Under the pieces are notes generated by a model. That model saw only the letters and a program-made list of their open reading frames with translations, was not told the origin of the DNA and did not search any database. A stretch of DNA of 64,000 nucleotides. Origin: an uncultured Oscillospiraceae bacterium (lineage in GTDB: Bacteria; Bacillota; Clostridia; Oscillospirales; Acutalibacteraceae). Position numbers and translations under genes: made by a program. How positions within the stretch are numbered: position 1 is the stretch's first letter; every line of letters begins with the position of its first letter. Positions 26,131 to 34,961 of the stretch are shown in pieces. The stretch is taken from contig UQAZ01000006.1 of the NCBI GenBank assembly GCA_900539165.1, forward strand, positions 45,563 to 109,562. The letters are read 5' to 3'.

Positions 26131-26738
26131 TTAATCTTCCTTACAGGCACGCCTGCATAAGTTCCGCTTTCTGTAATATCTTTAACAATCACCGAACCGG
26201 CTCCAAACACACAATCCGATGTGATATTCAACACCTGCTTTGTGCATGCCCCGGCACCGATATGTGTTGACTTTCCAACTGTAACAATTCCTGAAAGTGT
26301 CGCGTTTGGTGAAATGTGAACATAATCTTCAAGAACATTATCGTGTTCAACTATCGCTCCCGTATTTATAATACAATGCTTGCCGATTTTAGCACTTGAA
26401 TTGATAACGGCATTTGCCATTACAACCGTTCCCTCACCAATTTCAACATCAAGACTTGAAATAACAGCATTTGGATGAATTGCTGTATACCATTTGACCG
26501 GTAGCATATCGGCAATTTTTTCTCTTATATAAGGATTTCCTATTGCAATGACAAACTCACAATCTGCAAAATCTTTATAATCTTCAGTTTTGCCTAAAAC
26601 CTCAATACCGGCTACAAGCATGCCTCTTTCAACACCATCATCAAGAAATCCAACAACAGTATCTCCTGACTTAATAACTATATCCGCAATTACTTTTCCG
26701 TGACCACTGGCGCCAATAATAACAACCGATTTAGACAT
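26127..26738 (-). CDS. PglD/NeuD-type sugar O- or N-acetyltransferase
   Basis: A 203-residue protein. The N-terminal part has a nucleotide-fold start, KSVVIIGASGHGKVIADIVI, and the rest is a left-handed beta-helix built from hexapeptide repeats (for example around VEIGEGTVVMANAVINSS and VTVGKSTHIGAGACTKQV). The likely catalytic His is in GAIVEHDNVLEDYVHISPN. This is the PglD/NeuD layout, in which an acetyl group is added from acetyl-CoA to a 4-amino UDP-sugar. Together with the PglE-like aminotransferase it points to a diacetamido-trideoxyhexose (bacillosamine-like) sugar. Confidence 0.88.
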   Translation of the reverse strand: MSKSVVIIGASGHGKVIADIVIKSGDTVVGFLDDGVERGMLVAGIEVLGKTEDYKDFADCEFVIAIGNPYIREKIADMLPVKWYTAIHPNAVISSLDVEIGEGTVVMANAVINSSAKIGKHCIINTGAIVEHDNVLEDYVHISPNATLSGIVTVGKSTHIGAGACTKQVLNITSDCVFGAGSVIVKDITESGTYAGVPVRKIK

Positions 26739-27357
26739 TTACTGCTTCCTTTTCCGGTGTTCCCATAAATTCCTCCATTGTTACGCTTGTTTGCGAGCTA
26801 ATGCCGTCTCTTTTAAGGACATTCAAAATTGTCATAAATAAAATCTTTATATCCATTGACAGCGAATAATTATCAACATATTCAACATCAAACTCAAATT
26901 TTTCTTCCCAACTAATTGCGTTTCTGCCGTTTACCTGTGCCCATCCTGAAAGCCCGGGTTTGACTTCATGGCGACGGTGCTGATATTCATTATATCTTGG
27001 TAAATACTGAACCAGCAAAGGTCTTGGGCCGATGACGGACATATCGCCTTTGAGGATGTTGAAAAGCTCCGGCAGTTCGTCAAGGCTTGTATTTCTGAGG
27101 AATTTTCCGTATTTTGTAAGTCGATCTGCATCAGACAGGAGGTTTCCGTCCTTATCCTTTGCATTTGTCATTGTGCGAAATTTTATAAGCTTAAATATCT
27201 TTTCGTTCTTACCGGGTCGCTCCTGAGTAAAAAACGGATTGCCTTTCATTTCTACTGCCCCCATTATGGTAAGAACCAAAAGCAACGGAGACAAAAGAAT
27301 AATCGCAAGCAATGATGAAATTATATCAAGAATTCGCTTTATGTACTTATATATCAT
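26731..27357 (-). CDS. PglC-like initiating sugar-1-phosphate transferase
   Basis: A 208-residue monotopic membrane enzyme with one N-terminal hydrophobic segment (about 8-32). The bacterial sugar transferase core follows: KLIKFRTMTNAKDKDG, RNTSLDELPELFNILKGDMS, VIGPRPLLVQYLP and KPGLSGWAQVNGRNAISWEE. The short form without extra helices is like PglC and WcaJ-C. It should move a sugar phosphate from its UDP form to undecaprenyl phosphate and so start each repeat unit. It overlaps the acetyltransferase gene by 8 bases and follows the aminotransferase by 14. Confidence 0.93.
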   Translation of the reverse strand: MIYKYIKRILDIISSLLAIILLSPLLLVLTIMGAVEMKGNPFFTQERPGKNEKIFKLIKFRTMTNAKDKDGNLLSDADRLTKYGKFLRNTSLDELPELFNILKGDMSVIGPRPLLVQYLPRYNEYQHRRHEVKPGLSGWAQVNGRNAISWEEKFEFDVEYVDNYSLSMDIKILFMTILNVLKRDGISSQTSVTMEEFMGTPEKEAVNV

Positions 27358-27371
27358 AATTCACCGTCCAC

Positions 27372-28592
27372 TTATTCAAAACAGCGTTTAATTACTTCAA
27401 TTATTCTATCCTGCTGCTCGGGGGTCATTTTATTATCGCTCGGGAGACAAAGACCACGGTTGAAAACATCCATTCCGACGTCATTCGCTGTGCCTGCAAT
27501 ATACGCATTCGTTCTCGCTCTGCCGTTGCCGTCCTGTGTAACAAAGCCGTTCATTCTATAAATCGGCTGCATATGCATCGGCTTCCAAATCGGTCTGCCC
27601 TCTGCGTTAATCTCTGCAAGTTTATCAAGAATTTCGTGAGGACAGGTCTTGCCTTTTTCGCTGACATAGCAATAATCCTGCTCGGAGCGAACCTGCTTAC
27701 ACATTGCGTCCTCATCAATAATCATACACGAAAGCCAGAAATTTGGCTCTGAATTTTTTTCATCATAAGGATTCATTTTAACCGGCAAATCCTTAAACGC
27801 TTGCTTATATCGCATATAAATTGCCTTCTTCTGTGCGATATGCTCCTCAAGATACGGAATCTGACCACGAACCACACCTGCGATTACATTACTCATTCGG
27901 TAATTGTAGCCAAGCTCCTCGTGCTGATACCAAGGTGCGTTCTCTCTTGACTGAGTTGACCACTTGCGTGCCTTGTTTGCCGCTTCCAAATCGTCTGTCA
28001 GAAGCATTCCGCCGCTTGAGCCTGTAATAATTTTATTTCCGTTAAAGCTAATGCAGTTGTATGCACCGAATGTGCCTGTCTGCGCGCCCTTATATGTAGC
28101 GCCGAGAGATTCGGCAGCGTCCTCAACGATTATTGCGCCGTGCTTATCACAGACAGACTTAATCTCGTCAATCTTACCCGGAGTGCCGTAAAGATGAGCA
28201 ACTACCACAACCTTAACCTCCGGATAAAGCTCAAACGCTTTTTCAAGAGCGACAGGGTCCATATTCCAAGTATCATATTCTGTATCAATAAAAACAGGAA
28301 TACCACCCTCATAAACCACGGGATTAACCGTTGCGTCAAAAGTCATATCCGAGCAGAACACCTTATCCCCCGATTTAACGCCTGCAAGCTTCACGGCAAG
28401 ATGAAGCGCCGCCGTTCCGGCAGAAAGTGCAACCGCATACTTACAGCCCACCTTTTCACAAATCTGTTTTTCAACCTCGTTGATATTCGCACCTACGGTT
28501 GACATCCAATTTGTTTCGTAAGCCTCTGTTACATATTTTAATTCGTCGCCGTGCATTGTCGGCGATGAAAGCCAAACCTTTTCAAATGCCAT
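27372..28592 (-). CDS. PglE-like DegT aminotransferase (first gene of polysaccharide locus)
   Basis: A 406-residue PLP enzyme of the DegT family. It has ALSAGTAALHLAVKLAGVKS at the PLP phosphate site, IVEDAAESLGATYKG, and the PLP lysine in NCISFNGNKIITGSSGGM (about 180-197). The insert with KMNPYDEKNSEPNFW and MHMQPIY is typical of PglE-type UDP-4-amino-sugar synthases. It should convert UDP-4-keto-6-deoxy-GlcNAc to the 4-amino sugar, which the PglD-like protein acetylates. The PglF-like dehydratase needed before it is not in the window. It is the first gene behind the locus promoter, with a GAGGGG ribosome site. Confidence 0.92.
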   Translation of the reverse strand: MAFEKVWLSSPTMHGDELKYVTEAYETNWMSTVGANINEVEKQICEKVGCKYAVALSAGTAALHLAVKLAGVKSGDKVFCSDMTFDATVNPVVYEGGIPVFIDTEYDTWNMDPVALEKAFELYPEVKVVVVAHLYGTPGKIDEIKSVCDKHGAIIVEDAAESLGATYKGAQTGTFGAYNCISFNGNKIITGSSGGMLLTDDLEAANKARKWSTQSRENAPWYQHEELGYNYRMSNVIAGVVRGQIPYLEEHIAQKKAIYMRYKQAFKDLPVKMNPYDEKNSEPNFWLSCMIIDEDAMCKQVRSEQDYCYVSEKGKTCPHEILDKLAEINAEGRPIWKPMHMQPIYRMNGFVTQDGNGRARTNAYIAGTANDVGMDVFNRGLCLPSDNKMTPEQQDRIIEVIKRCFE

Positions 28593-28642
28593 TTTTTCCC
28601 CTCAACAACAACTAAAAATAACTTTTTCTTAATATATTTAAT

Positions 28643-28671
28643 ATAATATATACTAATAGCAATTTCGTCAA
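28643..28671 (-). promoter_or_regulatory. Sigma-A promoter of the polysaccharide locus
   Basis: On the minus strand TTGACG (28671-28666), a 17-base spacer and TATTAT (28648-28643) lie about 50 bases before the first gene. This is the best promoter match near the head of the roughly 24-kb minus-strand locus. The short leader shows no obvious regulatory structure. Confidence 0.8.
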
Positions 28672-28771
28672 TAGAGAAAAGAAAAATTTGTGAAAAATCA
28701 CTAAAGGTGCAAAAGTGCCGAAAACAGACGATTTTTTACAAAAAACGAGGATTTTGGGATTACGAAAAGTC

Positions 28772-29794
28772 TCATTTTTCGATAAGCACGGCGTGGGCAA
28801 CGGACGGGATAGACTGTCCCTGCTTGCACGAGGTTGGAGACATAAGAGCGCCCGTTGCGGTAAAAAGAATTTTATGCAATCGACCCTTATTCATTTCGCC
28901 GAGCAAATACGAGCAAAGCACGCTTGCCGAGCAACCGCAACCCGACCCTCCCGAATGAACATCCTGCTTTTTCAAATCAAAAATCATAAGTCCGCAATCC
29001 TTATGAACGCTGCGAATATCCACACCGTATTCCTTATCCATAAGTTCATACAAAAGAGCCGTACCCGTAAGCCCCAAATCGCCCGTTACAATCATATCGT
29101 AATCCTCGGGGCTTGTACCGGTATCCGCAAGAAAGCCGCCTATTGTATCAGCTGCGGCAGGAGCCATAGCTGCGCCCATATTATTTGCGTCTTTGATACC
29201 GAGGTCTGTAATTTTACCTACACGAACGGCAGAAATATGCGGTGAGTTTTTCTCATTTTGATTTGCGTTATCGGGATTTTGCACAACGGCAGAGCCTGCT
29301 CCCGTAACCGTCCACTGAGCAGTTTGAGGTCGCTGACCGCCGTATTCGAGAGGAAAACGAAACTGTCTTTCACTGGAGGCAAAGTGGCTTGAAGCACCGA
29401 CGGCAACGGTGTTTGCCCCTGCATCAACGGCAAAACAAGCATTGCAAAGAGTCAGCGCCATGGTAGAGCAAGCGCCGTACATACCGACGAACGGAATATC
29501 TAAATCCTTCAGCGCAAAACACGAGCCGACACACTGATTAAGCAAGTCTCCGCACATTACCAAATCGACCTGAGACGGAGCTTTTCCTGCCTTTGACAAC
29601 GCACGGACAAAAGCCTCACGAAGCATTGCTGATTCCGCTTGCTCAAAGGTATCAACTCCCATAGCCGTATCCTCAAAAACCTCATCGAAATATTCGCCGA
29701 GAGGCCCTTCTCCCTCTTTTTTTCCTGCCACACCGGCAGAAGCGACTATCAATGCGGGAGCATCAAAAAAATATGTTCTTCCCTTTTTATACAT
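28772..29794 (-). CDS. spoVAD: Stage V sporulation protein AD
   Basis: A 340-residue protein with a thiolase-like fold. It starts MYKKGRTYFFDAPALIVASA, followed by GEYFDEVFEDTAMGVDTFEQ, DLVMCGDLLNQCVGSCFA and FVGMYGACSTMALTLCNACF, all typical of SpoVAD. The protein binds dipicolinic acid and helps load it into the forespore. The frame extends further upstream to 29902, but GAGGTG lies just before the ATG at 29794 and the product then has the normal length. The usual partners spoVAC and spoVAE are not adjacent; it follows rlmH instead. Confidence 0.95.
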   Translation of the reverse strand: MYKKGRTYFFDAPALIVASAGVAGKKEGEGPLGEYFDEVFEDTAMGVDTFEQAESAMLREAFVRALSKAGKAPSQVDLVMCGDLLNQCVGSCFALKDLDIPFVGMYGACSTMALTLCNACFAVDAGANTVAVGASSHFASSERQFRFPLEYGGQRPQTAQWTVTGAGSAVVQNPDNANQNEKNSPHISAVRVGKITDLGIKDANNMGAAMAPAAADTIGGFLADTGTSPEDYDMIVTGDLGLTGTALLYELMDKEYGVDIRSVHKDCGLMIFDLKKQDVHSGGSGCGCSASVLCSYLLGEMNKGRLHKILFTATGALMSPTSCKQGQSIPSVAHAVLIEK

Positions 29795-29834
29795 AAAAAA
29801 CACCTCGGTATTAGTTTTACCGAGGCGAACAATT

Positions 29835-30317
29835 TTATTTGTGATATTTACTGTTATTAGAAATCGAAAAAGCACGATAAACCTGCTCCAAAAGCACAAC
29901 ACGCATAAGCTGATGAGGCAAGGTCAATTTACCGAACGAAAGCTTCATTTTACCGAGCGATTTAACCTCATCGCTGAGACCGAACGAGCCGCCTATAATG
30001 AAAGTAATCTCTCCAGAGCCTGCAAGCTGAACGCTCTCAAGCTTTTTTGAAAAATCCTCGCTGGAATACTGCGTACCCTCGATACAAAGGGGAATAATAA
30101 ATGATGATTTAGGGATTTTTGCGATAATTCGCTTTCCCTCTTTAATCTTTACATTTTCTATCTCGCTGTCAGACGGGTTATCGCCGCAACGCTCCTCGCC
30201 GATTTCAACAACGCTCACCTTAGAAAATGCACCAAGTCGCTTAATATACTCATCACAGGCATCTCTAAGATACATTTCCTTTAATTTTCCTACTGCGATA
30301 ACATTAACCTTAATCAT
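29835..30317 (-). CDS. rlmH: 23S rRNA (pseudouridine1915-N3)-methyltransferase RlmH
   Basis: A 160-residue SPOUT methyltransferase of normal family length. It begins IKVNVIAVGKLKEMYLRDAC and holds IPLCIEGTQYSSEDFS and the knot region EITFIIGGSFGLSDEVKS. The C-terminus has LTLPHQLMRVVLLEQVYRAF, then the family ending around NSKYHK. It methylates a pseudouridine in helix 69 of 23S rRNA with S-adenosylmethionine. It overlaps the upstream hydrolase gene by 4 bases, the common rlmH-yycJ pairing in Bacillota. Confidence 0.97.
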   Translation of the reverse strand: MIKVNVIAVGKLKEMYLRDACDEYIKRLGAFSKVSVVEIGEERCGDNPSDSEIENVKIKEGKRIIAKIPKSSFIIPLCIEGTQYSSEDFSKKLESVQLAGSGEITFIIGGSFGLSDEVKSLGKMKLSFGKLTLPHQLMRVVLLEQVYRAFSISNNSKYHK

Positions 30318-31102
30318 AAAACAATCGGTCTTTCGTGATTTACCTCGTCAGACACGCTTAATCTAAAGTCCACATTTTCCTTAAAACCCTCTTGATTCAA
30401 GGCACAAAGGGTTGTTTGATAAGCTATGTCCGGCATATTATTTTCCTTACTGATATGCGACAAAACAATTCGTGTAGTGCCGTGCTTAACCAAATCACAG
30501 GCATATTCGGCACAGGCGAAATTTGAAAGATGTCCCGTCGGTGACAAAATCCTCTGCTTGAGCTGATATGTATAGCTGCCGTTTTGAAGCATGGTAACCT
30601 CGTGATTAGACTCAAGAAAAGCCAAATCACAGCCAGTCATTTTTTCTTTTGCGTCATCGGTAACATAGCCAGTATCGGTGCAAACGCAAACGCTTCTGCC
30701 GTCGCTCAAATCAAACCGATAACCAAGGCAGGCAACGCTGTCGTGACTGTTTTCAAACGGTATAATTCTGACACCCGACAGCTCGATAGACGAGGTCAAA
30801 TCGGCAATCCTTACCTTATCGTCAATCTTTCCAGTACTGCGCATAGAGGCAATAACATCGGGGTGGGCATACACCTGAAGATTATAGCGTGAGGCAAAAA
30901 CACGCAGTCCGCTGATATGGTCGGTATGCTCGTGGGTGACAAATATGCCCGAAAGACTTGACGGCTCAACTCCGATTTCACCCAAAGCGTTTTCCAATCG
31001 TTTTGCACTTACACCGGCATCAACCAAAAATCTTCCGCCCGAGCAGGCAACATAAATAGAATTACCCTTACTGCCCGAAAAAAGCTGGCAAGCCTTAGAC
31101 AT
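30314..31102 (-). CDS. yycJ: YycJ/WalJ-type metallo-beta-lactamase-fold hydrolase
   Basis: A 262-residue metallo-hydrolase. The metal site motif is GIFVTHEHTDHISGLRVFAS (His-x-His-x-Asp-His), with later ligands in CLGYRFDLSDGRSVCVCTDT, FLESNHEV and LSHISKENN. The sequence KACQLFSGSKGNSIYVACSG is the typical start of the YycJ/WalJ group, often thought to act on nucleic acids as an exonuclease-like protein and linked to cell wall/replication coordination. Its neighbour is rlmH, as in other Bacillota. Confidence 0.9.
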   Translation of the reverse strand: MSKACQLFSGSKGNSIYVACSGGRFLVDAGVSAKRLENALGEIGVEPSSLSGIFVTHEHTDHISGLRVFASRYNLQVYAHPDVIASMRSTGKIDDKVRIADLTSSIELSGVRIIPFENSHDSVACLGYRFDLSDGRSVCVCTDTGYVTDDAKEKMTGCDLAFLESNHEVTMLQNGSYTYQLKQRILSPTGHLSNFACAEYACDLVKHGTTRIVLSHISKENNMPDIAYQTTLCALNQEGFKENVDFRLSVSDEVNHERPIVL

Positions 31103-31125
31103 ATTTTCACCTCCTGAATTATGAT

Positions 31126-31152
31126 AAAAAATCCCCGCCGTGCGACGAGGAT
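31126..31152 (-). terminator. Terminator after murA
   Basis: On the minus strand ATCCTCGTC and GGCGGGGAT pair over nine base pairs (two G-U) around a GCAC loop, then a run of six T follows. It lies directly between the murA stop and the ATG of the hydrolase gene. Confidence 0.85.
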
Positions 31153-31164
31153 TGATTTTATATT

Positions 31165-32451
31165 TTAGCCTGCTGTTTGAACAGCAGTATCGTCGTTTAC
31201 GGACACTCTTTTAATATCCGCACCGAGTGCAGAAAGCTTTTCGACAATATCCTCATAGCCTCGGTCAACATAAACTATATCCTCGACCGTTGTAGTACCA
31301 TCGGCAACAAGTCCGGCAATTATCATAGCCGCACCTGCTCTCAAATCGGTAGCCTTAACGGATACACCCGCAAGCTTAGGCACACCGACAATAACGGCAA
31401 CCTTACCGTCAACCTGAATATCGGCACCCATACGAAGAAGCTGTCCTACATATTGGAAACGGTTATCCCAAACGCTCTCGGAGAGAATGCTCGTACCGTT
31501 TGCAATAGCCAAAAGCACTGCCATCTGAGGCTGCATATCGGTAGGAAATCCCGGATGAGGCATAGTCTTAACATTGCACTTATTAAGAGCCTTAAATCTT
31601 GTTACACGAACAGCGTCGTCATACTCGATAACCTCTGCGCCTGCTTCCTCAAGCTTTGCGGAAATAGACTCAAGGTGCTTAGGAATAACATTCTTAACAA
31701 GAACATCACCGCCACACGCAGCGGCAGCAACCATATATGTGCCTGCCTCGATTTGGTCGGGAATGATAGAATAGGTACAGCCGTGCATTTTTTCAACGCC
31801 ACGAATTTTGATAACATCCGTACCTGCGCCTCTGACATCCGCACCCATAGAGTTAAGGAAATTCGCAAGGTCTACAATATGAGGCTCTTTTGCGGCATTT
31901 TCGATAATTGTAAGTCCTCTTGCCTTAACGGCGGCAAGCATAATATTAATAGTAGCGCCTACGGACACAACATCCATATATATAGATGTACCCATAAGCT
32001 TTTCAGCCTTTGCGCAAACCATACCGTCCACTATGTCAACATCTGCGCCGAGCATCTCAAAACCCTTGATATGCTGGTCAATAGGTCTTACTCCGAAGTT
32101 ACAGCCACCCGGCATAGCAACCTCTGCCTGATTAAATCTGCCGAGCATTGCACCGATTAAATAATAGCTTGCTCTGAAATGTGAGGTAAGCTCATACGGA
32201 ACGCTCTGATAATTGATATTAGAAGTATTAATATCGAGAGTATTATTATTTACAAGCTTAATATCCGCACCCATTCTGTCGAGAATTTCGATAATAAGCT
32301 GAACATCGCTGATTTGCGGTATGTTTTCAATTCTGACTGTATCGTCAGCAAGTATAGCTGCAGGGATAATGGCGACAGCCGCATTCTTAGCGCCGCTGAT
32401 ATTAACCTCGCCGAACAATTCGTGTCCGCCGTTAATAACAAAATTATCCAA
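31165..32451 (-). CDS. murA: UDP-N-acetylglucosamine 1-carboxyvinyltransferase MurA
   Basis: A 428-residue enzyme of normal length for the first committed step of peptidoglycan synthesis, adding enolpyruvate to UDP-GlcNAc. The N-terminus has GGHELFGEVNISGAKNAAVA and the active loop cysteine is present in AMPGGCNFGVRPIDQHIKG (so fosfomycin-sensitive type). Later come PHPGFPTDMQPQMAVLLAIA and DLRAGAAMIIAGLVADGTT. The start codon is TTG at 32451, supported by GGAGGG 6 bases upstream and by the family N-terminus. Confidence 0.97.
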   Translation of the reverse strand: MDNFVINGGHELFGEVNISGAKNAAVAIIPAAILADDTVRIENIPQISDVQLIIEILDRMGADIKLVNNNTLDINTSNINYQSVPYELTSHFRASYYLIGAMLGRFNQAEVAMPGGCNFGVRPIDQHIKGFEMLGADVDIVDGMVCAKAEKLMGTSIYMDVVSVGATINIMLAAVKARGLTIIENAAKEPHIVDLANFLNSMGADVRGAGTDVIKIRGVEKMHGCTYSIIPDQIEAGTYMVAAAACGGDVLVKNVIPKHLESISAKLEEAGAEVIEYDDAVRVTRFKALNKCNVKTMPHPGFPTDMQPQMAVLLAIANGTSILSESVWDNRFQYVGQLLRMGADIQVDGKVAVIVGVPKLAGVSVKATDLRAGAAMIIAGLVADGTTTVEDIVYVDRGYEDIVEKLSALGADIKRVSVNDDTAVQTAG

Positions 32452-32874
32452 CCTTAGCCCTCCAATCCTTGAGGAAATTCATATATTAGTAGTATTAAAA
32501 GCGAAATCAAAAATATGTGTAAATTCACACATAAACCATTATACCAAACTACATTAAAAAATGGAATAAAAGACACATCTTTTTTTCCAAAATGTAATTA
32601 ATTATATCAACAAAATACATGTCATTTTTCAAGTATGTATACAACATATTGTGTAGTACAAAAATATCAATAGCAATATCCAATATTTTGTTGTTTTTTA
32701 AGGTAACAAAAGAGTAACACAATATTACAAATATGTCAATAGAAAATACGCACCTTTTCGGCATTTTACAAAATTATGGTAATTTGTCACAATATTAATG
32801 TAATAAATATATAATAATTGTAATTAAAGATATTTTGTGATATATTAGGCATAAGAAAGTGAAAAGGTTTACAT
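32452..32874. other. Divergent murA-dusB intergenic region
   Basis: A 423-base, very AT-rich spacer with no convincing gene. On the minus side an extended -10 box TGGTATAAT (TATAAT at 32543-32538) could drive murA. The hairpin TATGTGT-ACACATA (32514-32533) then lies in the murA leader. On the plus side there is a dusB promoter at 32818-32846. The middle, about 32560-32760, shows nothing I can identify. Confidence 0.6.
32818..32846 (+). promoter_or_regulatory. Probable dusB operon promoter
   Basis: TTGTAA (32818-32823), a 17-base spacer and TATATT (32841-32846), 28 bases before the dusB start. Confidence 0.6.
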
Positions 32875-33837
32875 ATGAAAATAAAGGATTTAGAATTTAA
32901 CCACATAGCGTTTTTAGCACCGATGGCAGGGATAGCAGACCTTGCGTTCAGGGAGCTTTGCGTAAAATACGGTGCGGCATACACGGTGAGCGAAATGGTG
33001 TCGTCAAAAGGGCTTACGATGGGCGACAAGAAGAGCGCTCAGCTTTTGACCTTAGGAAACGACAGACCGGCAGGGGCGCAGATTTTCGGAGACGACCCTG
33101 AAATTATGGCTCAGGCAGCGGTAAAATGCCTTGACTTCAAGCCGAACATAATCGACATAAATATGGGCTGCCCTGCTCCGAAAGTCGCAATGAACGGCGG
33201 AGGGGCAAGCCTGATGAAAAAGCCCGAGCTTGCTTACGAAATAACCAAGGCGGTGGTGCAGGCGGTCGACATTCCCGTAACCGTTAAAATCCGAAAGGGT
33301 TGGGACGACGAGAGCGTAAACGCAGTGCAGATGGCGGAGCTTGCAGAAAAAGCAGGCGCAGACGCAATCACCGTTCACGGCAGAACAAGGCAGCAGATGT
33401 ATAGCGGCAGCGTTGACTACGACATAATTGCACAAGTAAAAAAAGCCGTCGGCATTCCCGTAATCGCAAACGGCGATATTACCGACGAGCAAACGGCGAC
33501 AATAATGCTGGAAAAAACGAATGCGGATGCGCTTATGATAGGCAGAGGTGCGTTGGGCAATCCGTGGCTGTTTTCAAGAATCAACGCATATTTTGACGAA
33601 TGCAGGGTTTTGCCCGAGCCGAGCGTTTTGCAGAAAATGACGGTTATGCTGGAGCATATACAGAGCATAATCGAATACAAGGGCGAGTACACGGCGATGA
33701 GAGAGGCTCGCCACCACGCAGCGTATTACACCAAGGGTATGCGAGGCGGAGCAAAACTGAGAGCTGAAATGGGAAAATTGGAACATTTTGAACAACTTGA
33801 GGAGCTTGCATTCAGAATACTGAAGGAGTATGAATAA
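32875..33837 (+). CDS. dusB: tRNA-dihydrouridine synthase DusB
   Basis: A 320-residue flavoprotein that reduces uridine to dihydrouridine in tRNA. The FMN barrel starts FLAPMAGIADLAFRELC, the catalytic cysteine region is IDINMGCPAPKVAMNGGGAS, followed by VTVKIRKGWDD, ITVHGRTRQQMYSGSVDYD and IPVIANGDITDE. The C-terminal helical part contains EARHHAAYYTKGMRGGAKLR. It is the first of three tightly packed plus-strand genes; its stop overlaps the nagA start. Confidence 0.96.
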   Translation: MKIKDLEFNHIAFLAPMAGIADLAFRELCVKYGAAYTVSEMVSSKGLTMGDKKSAQLLTLGNDRPAGAQIFGDDPEIMAQAAVKCLDFKPNIIDINMGCPAPKVAMNGGGASLMKKPELAYEITKAVVQAVDIPVTVKIRKGWDDESVNAVQMAELAEKAGADAITVHGRTRQQMYSGSVDYDIIAQVKKAVGIPVIANGDITDEQTATIMLEKTNADALMIGRGALGNPWLFSRINAYFDECRVLPEPSVLQKMTVMLEHIQSIIEYKGEYTAMREARHHAAYYTKGMRGGAKLRAEMGKLEHFEQLEELAFRILKEYE

Positions 33838-34961
33838 TGATATTGAAAAATTGCACCTTTATCAACGAAGAATTTGAAAAAGAATTCGGCGACATAAAAA
33901 TCGAAAACGGAAAAATAGCGGAGATAGGCATAATCGACGGCGACGGCAAGGATATGAACGGCAAAATAGTTATGCCGGGCTTTGTGGACATACATATCCA
34001 CGGCGGTGACGGAGGCGACTCAAGCGACGGTACTGCCGAGGCACTTGACCATATTGCAACATATTTAGCTAAAAAGGGTGTTACATCATTTTGTCCCACT
34101 ACTATGACTTTACCTATTGACAGACTGTGCGACATTGCAGGAGTCATCTCTGATTACGCAAAGGACGGCAAGGCAGGCAGGTCAAAGATTGCAGGAATCA
34201 ATTTTGAAGGTCCATTCATTGCAATGAGCAAAAAGGGCGCACAAAACGGGGCTTATGTTGTTCCGGGGACAATCGAAGATTTCGACAGGCTGTATACTGC
34301 CTCTAACGGATTAATGAGGCTAATCACCATAGCACCCGAAGCATTCGACAGCAAGGAATTTATCAAGCACGCAAGCAAAAAGGCAACCGTCTCAATCGGT
34401 CACACTGCGGCGAACGCAGAAGAAACGGCAGAGGCGATAAAGAACGGAGTTAATCACGCAACGCATTTATTCAACGCTATGACACCTATGACGCACCGTG
34501 AGGCAGGAGTTGTGGGCGTCGCATTCGACAGCAACATTACCTGCGAGCTTATCTGTGACGGAGCGCACATTTGCCCCACCGTTTTGCGAAATGCGTTTAA
34601 GCTTCTCGGTGAGAACAGAGCCTGCGTAATCAGCGATTCTATGCGTGGCGCAGGCCTCGGCAACGGAGAATTTGAATTGGGCGGTCAGACAGTATATGTA
34701 AAGGACGGTTACACCGTTGCACGCTTATCGGACGGCACAATCGCCGCTTCGATTACAAATGTATTTGACGAGTTCAAGAATTTGCTCAACTTCGGCATTG
34801 ATTTTAAGACGGCGATTAAATCCTGCACAATTAACCCGGCAAGAGCAATCGGTGAAGATGAAAAAATCGGCTCGATTTCGGTAGGTAAATATGCCGACCT
34901 TATCGTAACCGACGAGAAATTTAACATTGAAGAGGTATATATAAATGGAACACTCGCTTAA
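33837..34961 (+). CDS. nagA: N-acetylglucosamine-6-phosphate deacetylase
   Basis: A 374-residue amidohydrolase. The metal motif is VDIHIHGGDGGDSSDGT, followed by GINFEGPFIA, the His ligands in VSIGHTAANAEETAEAI and GVNHATHLFNAMTPMTHRE, and the catalytic Asp in ISDSMRGAGLGNGEFELGG. It removes the acetyl group from GlcNAc-6-phosphate, feeding wall and amino-sugar recycling into glycolysis. No nagB is seen beside it. It overlaps dusB by one base and trmL by 17 bases, so the three are one transcript. Confidence 0.95.
   Translation: MILKNCTFINEEFEKEFGDIKIENGKIAEIGIIDGDGKDMNGKIVMPGFVDIHIHGGDGGDSSDGTAEALDHIATYLAKKGVTSFCPTTMTLPIDRLCDIAGVISDYAKDGKAGRSKIAGINFEGPFIAMSKKGAQNGAYVVPGTIEDFDRLYTASNGLMRLITIAPEAFDSKEFIKHASKKATVSIGHTAANAEETAEAIKNGVNHATHLFNAMTPMTHREAGVVGVAFDSNITCELICDGAHICPTVLRNAFKLLGENRACVISDSMRGAGLGNGEFELGGQTVYVKDGYTVARLSDGTIAASITNVFDEFKNLLNFGIDFKTAIKSCTINPARAIGEDEKIGSISVGKYADLIVTDEKFNIEEVYINGTLA

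Noticed and set aside
31177..32160. Long plus-strand open frame opposite murA
   Set aside because: It is antisense to a clear murA gene, has no family motifs, and its composition is that of a shadow frame.
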